Shown here one piece after another: positions 35,092 to 44,671 of a DNA stretch of 64,000 nucleotides. Made by a program: the position numbers and the translations under genes. The stretch lies in assembly GCF_009900745.1 (NCBI RefSeq), contig NZ_WXVU01000006.1:1-64000 (forward strand), written 5' to 3'. Every line of letters begins with the position of its first letter. Positions within the stretch are counted from its first letter, which is position 1. The DNA comes from Chryseobacterium sp. c4a (GTDB lineage Bacteria; Bacteroidota; Bacteroidia; Flavobacteriales; Weeksellaceae). The notes below the pieces were generated by a model. It saw nothing but the letters and a program-made list of their open reading frames with translations. It was not told where the DNA came from and ran no database searches.

Positions 35092-37422
35092 ATGAAAAAA
35101 ATCTTTCGAAGCGGCACTCTTTTACTGAACAGCATCGTTTCAAAATGGAGTAGAAGTATTTTACTTATATTTACGTTCTTTACGACAATAAAACTTAATA
35201 AAGAGAAGGGTTTGAGGTACAGGTTGTTATTTATATTGACGGTGTTGATTTGTCCGTTTTTTGTTCAGGCACAAGAGATTTTAAGCAAATTAGAGAAGGA
35301 GTATAACAATGCTTCCAACCAAACTACAGAGCAGTTGAGTCTGGCTCCCAAATATGCTACTGCCTTATTCTTCCATAATTTTAAACCGAAATCTTATCAG
35401 ATTTTAGCCCATAATATTTCCATTGCCACCAAGCAATCCGATGGAAAGTATGCCACTATTTTGTATGCTGTTCAGGCCATGAACTACAGACTTGATAATA
35501 AAGAAATTGAATCCGCAAAAAGTCTGGAAATGGGAAAGGTTTATAGCTTAAAAACAAATAGCAATGAAGCAAAAGGCTATCTGGAATATGCAAGAGGCTG
35601 GATTCTCACCCGTAATAATAAAATCACCGATGCTGTTGTTGCTTATCTCAAGGCAATTAACTATTATGAAAACTCACCTACAACTTCTACACTATACGGA
35701 AGATACGGAAATACGGCTAAAGAACTATCTGCAATTTATGCTGACTTGAACGAATTTCAGCTTGAAGAAAAATATAGCAAACAGTTTCTATTGTTAGCAT
35801 CCAAACAAAATGATCCCAATCTGATCTTCGATGCCTACATGAGAATGGGGTATATGTATGAACAGAAATATGTCCAAAGCCCATCTGATATCCAGTTTAG
35901 AAATAAAGCAGAACAATATTATGTGCAGGCAATTACCACCTTTAATAAACATAAGGGGGCTATGCTTAATAAGAGCAATCTTTCTTATGCAGCCATTAAT
36001 CTAGCCAATTTGTACATTGAGTTTAATCCTGATAAAGCTATGCAATATGCTCAATTAGCCAATAAGGTGAGCCTGGAAACGGGTGATGCTATCCATATTG
36101 CATCTTCATTTGGAATTTTGGCTGAACTTGCTATACAGAATAAAAATTATGATCTCGCTAAGTCTTATTTCCTGAAGGCCTCGATGGAAATTGGAAAAAG
36201 TCCTGTTAGAAACCATAATATAGAACTTTCTATCCTTGAATCTTTATCCAGAGTAAGTGAAGAGCAGGGAAATTACAAAGAAGCATTAACGTATTATAAA
36301 AGTTATGTAGATAAATATAAAAGCGTTTATGACCAGGAAAAATTAGATATTACCAAAAGATTAGAATCTCAGTTTGAAAAAGAAAGACAAGAACAGAAAT
36401 ATATAAAGCTGCAGCTGGAAAGTGATAAAAAAGCACAGGAGATTAAGCTGATCAATATCCTTCGTGCCCAACGTGAGCAGGTGTATAACAACTTAAAACT
36501 GGTGGAAGAAAATCAGCGGGAAAGACTAAAATTTTCAGAGCTTGAATCTGAGAAAAAAGAGCAGCAGCTTCGTCTGGCAAAACTGGAAACCCAACAGAAA
36601 AACAACGATATCAACAGTTATAAAAAACTGTTGGCTTTCAAAGAAAAGATCAATACCTATTATATTGTCTTTATTTTCATATTTATTATTTTGATTTTCT
36701 TGTTACTGTATGCGAATAAACAACGTTTAAAGTCGATTAAGCAGAGAGATGAACTCCATGCTCTGGCCATGGAAAAAGAAAAACAAAATTCCAAAATATC
36801 TACACTTACGGCATTGCTTGAAGGCCAGGAAAAGGAGCGTGGCCGTTTAGCCCGTGATCTTCATGATGGATTAGGAGGGTTACTTTCAGGAACTAAGCTC
36901 CAATTGTCTATTTTAGATCCTCATCAATCCGAAAATATAGAAGATGGAATTTCAAAATCAATCCATCAGATTGATGGTGCTGTAGAAGAATTAAGACGTG
37001 TTGCCCATAATTTAATGCCCGATTTATTGATGAAATATGGTTTGGTAGCAGCTATTCAGGAGTTTGCTTCCAGAATGTCTAATAGTGCATTAAATATCCA
37101 TACAGAATTTATCAATTACAGTAATTCCATATCAGAAGAAAAGCAGTTGCTTATTTATAGAGTCATTCAGGAATTGGTAAATAATGCCATCAAACATGCC
37201 AAAGCCTCTGAAATTATTATTCAGATCAGCGAGGAAGAAAATATATTGAACCTTACTGTAGAAGACGATGGTAAAGGATTTGATATTGCCAGCTTAGACT
37301 TTAGAAAAACAGCAGGTTTTCATAATATAGAATCAAGAGTCCAATTTTTAAAAGGAACGATGAATATCACCTCACAATTAAATATTGGAACCAGTATAGA
37401 ACTTCAAATTCCTACTCATTAA
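35092..37422 (+). CDS. TPR-containing sensor histidine kinase (HisKA_3 type)
   Basis: This 776-residue hybrid has an N-terminal membrane/signal region, a periplasmic TPR domain (about 60-420), a coiled coil (about 420-515), one membrane helix (about 520-543) and a cytoplasmic kinase. The phosphoacceptor is H591 in ARDLHDGLGGLLSG (HisKA_3), and the HATPase has NNAIKHAK and VEDDGKGFD. This is the Bacteroidetes TPR-kinase design, partnered with a NarL-type regulator encoded 2 bases downstream. The start is uncertain: a classical signal peptide (RYRLLFILTVLICPFFVQAQ) begins near residue 41, so TTG at 35212 is an alternative to ATG at 35092. The stimulus is unknown. Confidence 0.88.
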   Translation: MKKIFRSGTLLLNSIVSKWSRSILLIFTFFTTIKLNKEKGLRYRLLFILTVLICPFFVQAQEILSKLEKEYNNASNQTTEQLSLAPKYATALFFHNFKPKSYQILAHNISIATKQSDGKYATILYAVQAMNYRLDNKEIESAKSLEMGKVYSLKTNSNEAKGYLEYARGWILTRNNKITDAVVAYLKAINYYENSPTTSTLYGRYGNTAKELSAIYADLNEFQLEEKYSKQFLLLASKQNDPNLIFDAYMRMGYMYEQKYVQSPSDIQFRNKAEQYYVQAITTFNKHKGAMLNKSNLSYAAINLANLYIEFNPDKAMQYAQLANKVSLETGDAIHIASSFGILAELAIQNKNYDLAKSYFLKASMEIGKSPVRNHNIELSILESLSRVSEEQGNYKEALTYYKSYVDKYKSVYDQEKLDITKRLESQFEKERQEQKYIKLQLESDKKAQEIKLINILRAQREQVYNNLKLVEENQRERLKFSELESEKKEQQLRLAKLETQQKNNDINSYKKLLAFKEKINTYYIVFIFIFIILIFLLLYANKQRLKSIKQRDELHALAMEKEKQNSKISTLTALLEGQEKERGRLARDLHDGLGGLLSGTKLQLSILDPHQSENIEDGISKSIHQIDGAVEELRRVAHNLMPDLLMKYGLVAAIQEFASRMSNSALNIHTEFINYSNSISEEKQLLIYRVIQELVNNAIKHAKASEIIIQISEEENILNLTVEDDGKGFDIASLDFRKTAGFHNIESRVQFLKGTMNITSQLNIGTSIELQIPTH

Positions 37423-37424
37423 AC

Positions 37425-38054
37425 ATGATAAAAGTAGCCATAACAGATGATCACCCACTTCTATTGGAAGGGTTGAAAAATATTTTAGGAAATAACGATA
37501 ATATAGATGTTGTAGACTGTTTCAAAAACGCTGCAGAAATGAATGCAGGTTTGAAAAAACAGGCTGTCGATATTTTGTTATTAGACATCAATTTAGCAGA
37601 TACCAACAGTATTGAACTGATAAAGCCTTTAAAGAAAAAATATGAGAACCTTCAGATTATTATGCTGAGTGTTCACAATGAATTGCCTGTCATAAACAGT
37701 ACTTTGGCAGAAGGTGCTTTAGGGTATATTCAAAAGAACGCTTCAGTTTCCGAAATCCTGGAAGGTATTCATACCGTATATTCTGGTAACAAATTTTTAT
37801 GTTCACAGACTAAGTCTGTTTTGGAGAAAAAATCGGCTGATGGTTTGAATCAGGTTCCTAAATTAACCCGAAGAGAAAAGGAAATTCTTGCTGAAGCAGC
37901 CAAAGGACTTACCACCAATCAGATGGCAGAGAAGCTTTTTATCAGCCCTCACACTGTAGAAAGCCACAGAAAAAATCTGATTGAGAAATTTCAAACCTCT
38001 AATCTTAGTTCTGCGATTAAGCTGGCCATAGAATATGGCTTGATTATCGAATAA
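37425..38054 (+). CDS. NarL/FixJ-family response regulator
   Basis: The 209-residue regulator has a receiver domain (about 1-120) with VAITDDHPLLLEG, the phospho-acceptor D54 in LLLDINL and the switch lysine in YIQKNAS. A LuxR-type helix-turn-helix (about 145-205) reads KLTRREKEILAEAAKGLTT and ISPHTVESHRKNL. It is two bases downstream of the TPR kinase, its evident partner. DNA targets are unknown; the palindrome at 35040 is one candidate. A bidirectional terminator follows. Confidence 0.93.
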   Translation: MIKVAITDDHPLLLEGLKNILGNNDNIDVVDCFKNAAEMNAGLKKQAVDILLLDINLADTNSIELIKPLKKKYENLQIIMLSVHNELPVINSTLAEGALGYIQKNASVSEILEGIHTVYSGNKFLCSQTKSVLEKKSADGLNQVPKLTRREKEILAEAAKGLTTNQMAEKLFISPHTVESHRKNLIEKFQTSNLSSAIKLAIEYGLIIE

Positions 38055-38139
38055 TTTAAGGTAAACGAATTTCCACAGATTTCGCGAATGATATTGCAAA
38101 CATGATGGATAATTACCCTTCCCAAAATAATAATACAGC

Positions 38140-38177
38140 AAAAAGGTCTGCTTACATCGTTAAAGCAGACCTTTTTT
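38140..38177. terminator. Bidirectional terminator
   Basis: AAAAAGGTCTGCTT (38140-38153) pairs with AAGCAGACCTTTTT (38163-38176). With A and T runs on both sides it can end the plus-strand two-component operon and the convergent minus-strand gene at 38207. Confidence 0.9.
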
Positions 38178-38206
38178 ATATAGATTTAAAATTAGGTGTT
38201 CAATTA

Positions 38207-38773
38207 TTAATCTTTAAATCTCAGTGTAGCCTGAAACAGGCTTTTCTTTCCGATTAAATCATATTCAGCGTTATATTCAGGCTGGTACATCAATAGATAA
38301 ACTCTGTCGTTAAGATCCTTTAAGTTGATAGGCTGATCTACCATGATATCATAAAACCTTGTAATCGTACGGGTAGCTGTCCATTGTTTTAAAGTCCCTT
38401 TAGGATTTTTATCGAATCTGTGATCTTTAGCATCTGTGTAATACCAATAGGAAGGTGCAGAATCCATCAAAAACATTTCTTTATCCTTATTATACATTTC
38501 TTCAGCCATACCTGTACTCTGAAACCATGGAACCTCAGTATTAAAAACTCCTAGTGCCCCTGCATAGATATCTTTATTCGTTGTTGCTCCTACTAAAAAA
38601 CCTTCAAGATTATTCGCTGAAAACTCAAACGCAAAAGGTGATTTTTTAAGATCATAAACATCATTTACGGGTTCAATTACTTTTCCATCCTGTTTAACCA
38701 CTACTTTTAATGTTTGTGCGAAAGTCATAAAACTTAGTAAACAAAAAAGAAATGTTAAGCCTATTTTTCTCAT
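38207..38773 (-). CDS. Hypothetical secreted protein
   Basis: This 188-residue protein has a signal peptide (1-19, ending MTFAQ) and no lipobox. It contains LKVVVKQDGKVIEPVNDVYD, then FEFSANNLEGFLVGATTNKD and ends KKSLFQATLRFKD; it looks beta-rich and periplasmic. I do not recognise the family. A -7 box TATCTTTG lies on the minus strand at 38804-38797. It is convergent with the response regulator. Confidence 0.65.
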   Translation of the reverse strand: MRKIGLTFLFCLLSFMTFAQTLKVVVKQDGKVIEPVNDVYDLKKSPFAFEFSANNLEGFLVGATTNKDIYAGALGVFNTEVPWFQSTGMAEEMYNKDKEMFLMDSAPSYWYYTDAKDHRFDKNPKGTLKQWTATRTITRFYDIMVDQPINLKDLNDRVYLLMYQPEYNAEYDLIGKKSLFQATLRFKD

Positions 38774-38796
38774 GGTATATCTTTAAATAACTGATG

Positions 38797-38804
38797 CAAA
38801 GATA
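38797..38804 (-). promoter_or_regulatory. Candidate -7 box of the secreted protein gene
   Basis: TATCTTTG on the minus strand lies 24 bases before the ATG at 38773. No convincing -33 box is seen. Confidence 0.5.
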
Positions 38805-38867
38805 TCAGACTTTATCAGCATAAACACTGGCTGGTTTCAGGGGTTTTTCCTTTATTCAAAGCCAACT

Positions 38868-39941
38868 TTACAATAGATTAGCCTTTAACTGAATTTTGAT
38901 GAAAGCGGTCTTTTGCTTTTTACCTTGAGTAGGAGCTGAGTTTACAGGGTACACTTCGGCATAGAAGGTTTCATTATTTACCCAGAAAGCTTTTGTTTCG
39001 TCAGCAATTTTGAAATTAGTAAAGTTGACATATAAAAGGGTTTCCTGATGAAGGCTTTGCTTCATGTATTTATTGATTTCAAAATTACTTCCTACCTCAC
39101 TATTTGAAGAGATGGAAGAGATCCAGTTCTTATTGGGAAGAATCTGTGGATATCCTCCTGTAAACAGAGCAAAATCTGCTGTTGACTTTACATTATAAAA
39201 AGAGTAGTATACATCTGTAGTCTCTACTGAATTTTCTTTGAAAACCTCCAGATGCAGGTAAGGGGACTGCCCAATATATTCATTGGATAAAGTACCATCT
39301 GCCGTAGATACATTTTCATGTTGTACAATCACGATTTCTTTTGAGTTTTCGGTTTGTATCCAATTGTCACCTTTTAATTGTATCTGAGGGTTTTTTACTA
39401 AAACTTCATTAATTTTATTTTTAAAAGCTGCCGTAAATTCCTGTTCTGAAACCTCTGTTATAGTCCCATATTTATTGAATGACTTATTTTTCGAATCATA
39501 AGATCCTTTGAATGTGCTGCTTCGGATCTGATAAAGATCCACTCCCTGTAAAGTAAGGTCAAATGCTGCCTTAAATTCTGATTTCAATACAAAAGCCTCG
39601 ATGCTGTTTGAAATATTATTATTAATGCTATAATGAATAGAGTAGAAGTCCTCAAACTCTTCAAACCCATAATAATTATCAAGCTTATTGTAAGCTATTT
39701 TAAGATGGGCAGCGTCTTTATTTGGTGTTACAAAAAACTGAACAGAATCTAGTTTGGAAGAGAGTTGAAAGGGGACATCCTGTACATTATCGACCCCTTT
39801 TATCTTTTTAAAATCAGCAAATGTTATGATCTTTTGTCTAACTTCAGTTCCTGCTTTATTGGTTTCCGCTGTTTTATTTTGCTGGTTGCATCCTATAAAT
39901 ACAACCATAGATGATATAAAGAATTGATTTAAAACTTTCAT
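38868..39941 (-). CDS. Hypothetical lipoprotein
   Basis: From ATG 39941 the product has 357 residues and a lipoprotein signal with lipobox FIGC (C18). A longer in-frame start at 39959 is rejected because the -7 box (39964-39957) would fall inside it. The mature chain reads DVPFQLSSKLDSVQFFVTPN early, and the C-terminus contains FWVNNETFYAEVYPVNS. Its composition suggests an all-beta periplasmic or surface lipoprotein, family not recognised. It is divergent from the next lipoprotein gene at 40090. Confidence 0.65.
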   Translation of the reverse strand: MKVLNQFFISSMVVFIGCNQQNKTAETNKAGTEVRQKIITFADFKKIKGVDNVQDVPFQLSSKLDSVQFFVTPNKDAAHLKIAYNKLDNYYGFEEFEDFYSIHYSINNNISNSIEAFVLKSEFKAAFDLTLQGVDLYQIRSSTFKGSYDSKNKSFNKYGTITEVSEQEFTAAFKNKINEVLVKNPQIQLKGDNWIQTENSKEIVIVQHENVSTADGTLSNEYIGQSPYLHLEVFKENSVETTDVYYSFYNVKSTADFALFTGGYPQILPNKNWISSISSNSEVGSNFEINKYMKQSLHQETLLYVNFTNFKIADETKAFWVNNETFYAEVYPVNSAPTQGKKQKTAFIKIQLKANLL

Positions 39942-39956
39942 TCTATATTTTTTTGG

Positions 39957-39987
39957 CAAATGTATCAGTATTCAAAACAGCAGCCAA
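39957..39987 (-). promoter_or_regulatory. Promoter of the minus-strand lipoprotein gene
   Basis: On the minus strand TTG (39987-39985) and TACATTTG (39964-39957) are 20 bases apart, close to the Bacteroidetes consensus. The transcript start would be about ten bases before the ATG at 39941, which decides that start over 39959. Confidence 0.6.
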
Positions 39988-40089
39988 CAAAACCTCTGAA
40001 TATGGCCAATAAATAGCTGAAAACAGGGATGTTTTAAAAGCTATATTTTCGACATTTTTGCCAAAGATAAAACTAAGTATTGAGAGTAG

Positions 40090-40650
40090 ATGAAAAACGT
40101 AATAACCAGCTTTTCAGTTGTCCTAATGATGCTAGCTTCCTGTTCACCTGGGACAGAAAAAAAAGTAAACAAAGCAGATTCAATAGCTGTAAAAGCAGAT
40201 ACTGTTTCTAAGCGTACTTCGGAAAAAAATGCGGTTACAAAAGTAGAATTATCAAGTGATCTTTCATCACTGGTTCCTATTGATGTATTGGATACAAAAA
40301 GCACAAACGTCTATGATAAATATGGTGTAGAGTTCTCCGGAAACTGTTATTCATGTGATTTAGCAAGTCTATCAGTAACAAAGGATAAAATCAAATGGAG
40401 CAATGTGTGTGATGAAAAGGATACTTTTGAAATTAAAGACTTCTCCTTTTCCGGCGAAGGAAACAAGATCATTTTGAAAACACCAGAGAGAACATATATT
40501 TTAACCCAGATCGATAAAGCACCCATTTATGAGCTGGTAGTAGAAGGACAAAAACTTGAATTGACTAATAAGAGATTGTCCAAATATTTTACCACCAAAA
40601 AAGCCTTACCGCTTTTTAAAGAACATGATTGTGGTGATTTTGAAGGATAG
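40090..40650 (+). CDS. Hypothetical lipoprotein
   Basis: This 186-residue protein has a lipoprotein signal with lipobox LASC (C18) and a Lys/Ser/Thr-rich linker. The C-terminal part has GNCYSCDLASLSV and later KEHDCGDFEG, so four cysteines may form two disulfides. No family is recognised. It is the last gene of the accessory block before infC and is convergent with it; separate terminators end both. Envelope location is likely. Confidence 0.6.
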   Translation: MKNVITSFSVVLMMLASCSPGTEKKVNKADSIAVKADTVSKRTSEKNAVTKVELSSDLSSLVPIDVLDTKSTNVYDKYGVEFSGNCYSCDLASLSVTKDKIKWSNVCDEKDTFEIKDFSFSGEGNKIILKTPERTYILTQIDKAPIYELVVEGQKLELTNKRLSKYFTTKKALPLFKEHDCGDFEG

Positions 40651-40667
40651 AAACTAACAAACCTTAT

Positions 40668-40716
40668 GGGAGAGGAATCATGGTTTAAACTCCATGAATT
40701 CTCTCTTTCTTTTTGT
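40668..40716 (+). terminator. Imperfect terminator after the lipoprotein gene
   Basis: AGAGGAATCATGG (40671-40683) pairs, with two central mismatches, with CCATGAATTCTCT (40692-40704), followed by a T-rich run. It lies 20 bases after the stop at 40650. Confidence 0.65.
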
Positions 40717-40748
40717 AAGAAACTTTTTTCCATGTAAATTTTTATAAA

Positions 40749-40776
40749 AAAAACCTCAAAGTAATTTGAGGTTTTT
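40749..40776. terminator. Bidirectional terminator, end of thrS-infC
   Basis: AAAAACCTCAAA (40749-40760) pairs perfectly with TTTGAGGTTTTT (40765-40776) around GTAA. On the minus strand it lies 21 bases after the infC stop, so infC transcription ends here instead of running into ribosomal genes. Confidence 0.9.
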
Positions 40777-40797
40777 ATATGTAAAATAATGACTTTA

Positions 40798-41358
40798 TTA
40801 TTTTGCTGGTTTTTTAGGACTCATCATCATAATCATTCTCTTTCCTTCTAGTTTAGGAAGTTGATCTACTTTACCAACATGCTCTAGTTCCTGAGCTAGT
40901 TTTAAAAGCAAGATTTCTCCCTGGTCTTTAAAGATAATCGAACGTCCTTTAAAAAATACGTAGGTCTTCAATTTAGAACCTTCTTCAAGGAATTTCTCAG
41001 CATGCTTCTTCTTGAATTCGTAATCATGATCATCTGTCTGAGGTCCGAAACGGATCTCTTTTACAACCACCTTTACTTGCTTAGCTTTAAGTTCCTTTTG
41101 CTTTTTCTTTTGCTCGTATAAGAATTTTTTATATTCCAATACTCTCGCAATGAAAGGTTCTGCCTTGTCAGAAATTACTACTAGATCCAATTCTTGTTCC
41201 GCAGCAATTTGTCTTGCTTTGTCAATTGGATAAATTCCTGGCTCTACGTTATCGCCCACCAAACGAAGCTCTCTCACACGAATTTTATCGTTGATCAAGT
41301 GTAAGTCCTCCTGTACAGGACGTCTTTGTGGGCCCCTGTTGTTAAATCTTTGTGCTAT
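40798..41358 (-). CDS. infC: Translation initiation factor IF-3
   Basis: IF-3 binds the 30S subunit, prevents subunit joining and proofreads the start codon. Recognisable segments are [37 protein letters not shown], a Lys-rich linker ([14 protein letters not shown]) and the C-domain [17 protein letters not shown]. The frame stays open upstream of a TTG at 41298 and encodes [14 protein letters not shown] and VQEDLHL, which looks like a genuine IF-3 N-terminus, but no ATG, GTG or TTG precedes it before the stop. I propose AUA at 41358 as the start, analogous to the AUU start of E. coli infC that allows IF-3 autocontrol. The conservative start is TTG 41298 (166 residues). It is downstream of thrS on the same strand. 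Confidence 0.9.
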   Translation of the reverse strand: MAQRFNNRGPQRRPVQEDLHLINDKIRVRELRLVGDNVEPGIYPIDKARQIAAEQELDLVVISDKAEPFIARVLEYKKFLYEQKKKQKELKAKQVKVVVKEIRFGPQTDDHDYEFKKKHAEKFLEEGSKLKTYVFFKGRSIIFKDQGEILLLKLAQELEHVGKVDQLPKLEGKRMIMMMSPKKPAK

Positions 41359-41397
41359 TGTATTATAATTTTATTGGTTAACTACTTATTTATTGAG

Positions 41398-41440
41398 TTA
41401 AAGTATTGAGAGCTTACTTATTAATCTCTCAATACTTTAA
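41398..41440. promoter_or_regulatory. Strong hairpin in the thrS-infC spacer
   Basis: TTAAAGTATTGAGAG (41398-41412) pairs perfectly with CTCTCAATACTTTAA (41426-41440), a 15-bp stem with a 13-base loop. The T8 run is on the plus-strand side only, so on the minus strand, where thrS is read, it lacks a U tract and is not a normal terminator. It begins 9 bases after the thrS stop. A processing, stability or regulatory role is possible. Confidence 0.6.
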
Positions 41441-41449
41441 TTTTTTTTA

Positions 41450-43369
41450 TTAAACTGCTGCCTCTTTTTTGAAGTAAGCTGCAAAATCTTCAAGATTCAT
41501 GACTCCAAGATCTCCTTCTCCACGTCTTCTTACAGAAATAGTCCCTTCTTTCTCTTCATTTTCTCCTACTACAAGCATGAAAGGAATCTTCTTTAATTCA
41601 GCATCACGGATTTTTTTACCCGTTTTCTCGTTTCTGTCATCAATCTGACCGCTAATATCGTGATTTTCCAAAAATTGTGAAACTTTTTTTGCATAATCTA
41701 CATACTTTTCACTAATTGGAAGAATGATAAACTGATCAGGGCTTAACCATAATGGGAAATCTCCGGCAGTATTCTCCAATAAGATCGCGATAAAACGCTC
41801 CATTGAACCGAAAGGTGCTCTGTGGATCATTACCGGTCTGTGTTTCTCATTATCATTTCCGATATAGTGAAGATCAAATCTTTCCGGTAAGTTATAATCT
41901 ACCTGGATCGTTCCAAGCTGCCATTTTCTTCCTAATGCATCTTTCACCATGAAGTCTAGCTTAGGTCCGTAGAATGCTGCTTCTCCATATTCTACTACTG
42001 TTTTTAAGCCTTTCTTCTGAGCTGCATTGATGATCGCGCTTTCCGCTTTCTCCCAGTTTTCATCAGAACCAATATACTTTTGCTTGTTTTCAGGATCTCT
42101 TAATGATACCTGAGTTACAAAATCTTCAAACCCTAAAGATTTGAATACATAAAGCGTAAGGTCAATTACTTTTTCGAATTCTTCAGAAAGCTGATCCGGA
42201 GTACAGAAAAGGTGAGCATCATCCTGAGTAAATCCACGAACCCTTGTTAATCCGTGAAGTTCTCCACTTTGCTCATATCTGTATACCGTACCGAATTCCG
42301 CATATCTTTTTGGAAGATCTCTGTAGCTCCATTGTGAAGTTTTGTAAATTTCACAGTGGTGCGGACAGTTCATTGGCTTCAATAAGAATTCTTCTCCTTC
42401 ATTTGGAGTTTTAATCGGTTGGAAGCTGTCTTCTCCATATTTATCCCAGTGTCCTGAAGTTACATACAATTCTTTTGCTCCAATGTGTGGAGACATTACA
42501 AATTCATAACCTCCTTTTTTCTGAGCATCAGAAAGGAAATTTTCCAATTTTCTTCTTAAAGCAGTTCCTTTTGGTAACCATAAAGGTAAACCAGCTCCTA
42601 CTTTTTCAGAGAATGCAAAAATTCCAAGTTCTTTACCAAGTTTTCTGTGGTCTCTTCTTTTAGCTTCTTCTAATCTTTCAAGATATTCAGTAAGATCTTT
42701 CTGTTTAGGGAAAGAAATACCATATACTCTTGTCAACTGAGGATTTTTTTCATTTCCTCTCCAGTAAGCTCCTGCTGCATTTAAAATCTTAACCGCTTTT
42801 ACAATTCCTGTGTTAGGAATATGTCCTCCACGACATAAATCGGTAAAGTTATCATGAGTTACAAAAGTGATTTCTCCATCATTAAGATTAGAGATCAATT
42901 CTACTTTGTAAGGATTGTCTGCGTATGTTTTTAAGGCATCTTCTTTGGAAACCGGATATAAAGAGAAAGTAGAACCTTTTTTAGCGTTCTCAAGAATTTT
43001 CTTCTCAATCTTCTCAAAATCCTTTTCAGATAAGCTTTCATCACCGAAGTCTACATCATAATAGAATCCGCTTTCAATAGCCGGCCCGATAGTCAATTTA
43101 GCATTAGGATAAAATTCAAGGATAGCCTGCGCCAAAAGGTGGGCAGAAGAATGCCAGAAAGCTTTCTTTCCAAGATCATCATTCCATGTCAAAAGTTGTA
43201 CCGTAGAATCCGTGGTTATAGGCGTGGTCGTCTCTACTTGTTTGTCATTAACAATTGCGGAAATGGTATTTCTAGCCAATCCCTCGCTTATAGATTTTGC
43301 CACATCAAGGGGAGTAACTGCTCCCTCGAATTCTTTGACACTATTGTCTGGAAGTGTAATTTTTATCAT
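41450..43369 (-). CDS. thrS: Threonine-tRNA ligase
   Basis: This 639-residue class II synthetase attaches threonine to tRNA-Thr. Domains in order: TGS (1-60), editing domain SAD (about 65-240, [10 protein letters not shown] near residue 73), catalytic core with motif 2 [20 protein letters not shown] and motif 3 [12 protein letters not shown], and the anticodon-binding domain (about 535-639). The active-site zinc cysteine is C335 in NCPHHC. A -7 box TATTTTTG is at 43401-43394 on the minus strand. thrS and infC form the conserved half-operon whose usual partners rpmI-rplT are about 14 kb away. Confidence 0.98.
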   Translation of the reverse strand: MIKITLPDNSVKEFEGAVTPLDVAKSISEGLARNTISAIVNDKQVETTTPITTDSTVQLLTWNDDLGKKAFWHSSAHLLAQAILEFYPNAKLTIGPAIESGFYYDVDFGDESLSEKDFEKIEKKILENAKKGSTFSLYPVSKEDALKTYADNPYKVELISNLNDGEITFVTHDNFTDLCRGGHIPNTGIVKAVKILNAAGAYWRGNEKNPQLTRVYGISFPKQKDLTEYLERLEEAKRRDHRKLGKELGIFAFSEKVGAGLPLWLPKGTALRRKLENFLSDAQKKGGYEFVMSPHIGAKELYVTSGHWDKYGEDSFQPIKTPNEGEEFLLKPMNCPHHCEIYKTSQWSYRDLPKRYAEFGTVYRYEQSGELHGLTRVRGFTQDDAHLFCTPDQLSEEFEKVIDLTLYVFKSLGFEDFVTQVSLRDPENKQKYIGSDENWEKAESAIINAAQKKGLKTVVEYGEAAFYGPKLDFMVKDALGRKWQLGTIQVDYNLPERFDLHYIGNDNEKHRPVMIHRAPFGSMERFIAILLENTAGDFPLWLSPDQFIILPISEKYVDYAKKVSQFLENHDISGQIDDRNEKTGKKIRDAELKKIPFMLVVGENEEKEGTISVRRRGEGDLGVMNLEDFAAYFKKEAAV

Positions 43370-43393
43370 TGTTTACTAAAAAATTTTAAGATG

Positions 43394-43401
43394 CAAAAAT
43401 A
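43394..43401 (-). promoter_or_regulatory. Candidate -7 box of thrS
   Basis: TATTTTTG on the minus strand matches TAnnTTTG and lies 25 bases before the thrS ATG. No clear -33 box. Confidence 0.5.
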
Positions 43402-43461
43402 CGCATTTTTTACATAAAATACTATATTAGCACATATTTAGAATGATAATTAATATTATAG

Positions 43462-44646
43462 ATGAAAAAGATATTCGTTGTTTTTGTTTCATTGGCTTCT
43501 ACATTCACCTTTTCACAGAAAAAGACCTCTAAGTTTTCAGTAACTTATAATAAAAATGTAGAAACCTACTTTCTTGCGGAGATTCTTTCAGCAGAACACC
43601 GAAAAACCAATAAAGACTTTGAACTTTATAAAATAAAAGAATGTTCAGTATATCAACCTGTTGTAAAAAATGCTTTGGCTAAATACAATCATTTGAAAAA
43701 TTCTGACATCGCTATTTTAACAGCAAAATTAAACGATGCTTTGATCGAAAAATTTGGTTCAGGAAATGATTTTTTGATGAAACCTCTGATGTATCATAAA
43801 GAATTTCCGGCAACTGGCTGGATCAATGAATATCAATTTCACAACAATAACCTAACCAAAGAACAGAACAAAGAAGCGACCGATTTAATTAGAAATTACC
43901 TTTCAGAACTCGCAAAATTCTACAAACAGGAAAATCTTGAACAGTTTTTTAAGGAAAATAAAGACTTTTACACAGGGGGAATAAACGAGTATAACAAACA
44001 AATTCCGGCTGGTTTTACTGATGCAATGGAACAGTTTTATGGTGAACATTTTAATCAATATACGATCCTTATCTCTCCCATAATGATGTGGCCCATTAAC
44101 AATAATGAAGGAAGAGGAATTGCAGCGGATGTGGATTTAAAATCAGGAATAAAAAACATTTATGAGGTGGCAAGTCCATTTGTAAGAGTTGAAAAACAAG
44201 GTGAATTTGGCTATGATAATCAATTTCAGGCTCGATTTCTAAGCGTCCATGAATTTGGGCATTCTTTTGTGAATAAGGAAGTATACAAGCATAAAGATGT
44301 ACTTGTAAAGTTCAAAGATATGTTTGAAAACTCAAAATTAAAAGAAGCGATGATCAAAACCGGAGGATATGGTGACTATCAGACTTGTGTGGCTGAGCAT
44401 CTGGTGAGATTGGGGGAAATTCAGACCGCAAAACTTCAAAAAGATTTTGAAAGAGCAAAAAAACTGGAAGCCTATCACCTGAAGGAGAACTTTATTTTCC
44501 TTCCGCAGCTGGAAGAAAAGATTAAAGAATATAATTCGAACAGGAAAAAATACAAAACTTTCGGTGACTTTGTTCCACAATTGTTAGACGTTTTTGAAAA
44601 TACAGATATTGAATCTATCAATAATATGTTGGCTCAAAACCAGTAA
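43462..44646 (+). CDS. DUF4932 domain protein, putative secreted metallopeptidase
   Basis: This 394-residue protein has a signal peptide (about 1-18, ending TFSQ). It fits DUF4932: conserved KFSVTYNKNVETYFLAEIL near the start and the gluzincin-like signature HEFGHSF at H263-E264-H267. A downstream VAEHLVRLGEI could supply the third ligand. No T9SS domain is present, so it probably stays in the periplasm. The peptidase activity is inferred from the motif; no substrate is evident. The dipeptidase gene follows after 25 bases, suggesting a shared transcript and a role in peptide degradation. Confidence 0.8.
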   Translation: MKKIFVVFVSLASTFTFSQKKTSKFSVTYNKNVETYFLAEILSAEHRKTNKDFELYKIKECSVYQPVVKNALAKYNHLKNSDIAILTAKLNDALIEKFGSGNDFLMKPLMYHKEFPATGWINEYQFHNNNLTKEQNKEATDLIRNYLSELAKFYKQENLEQFFKENKDFYTGGINEYNKQIPAGFTDAMEQFYGEHFNQYTILISPIMMWPINNNEGRGIAADVDLKSGIKNIYEVASPFVRVEKQGEFGYDNQFQARFLSVHEFGHSFVNKEVYKHKDVLVKFKDMFENSKLKEAMIKTGGYGDYQTCVAEHLVRLGEIQTAKLQKDFERAKKLEAYHLKENFIFLPQLEEKIKEYNSNRKKYKTFGDFVPQLLDVFENTDIESINNMLAQNQ

Positions 44647-44671
44647 TAAAAGCTATAAATTGCCCTCTACT

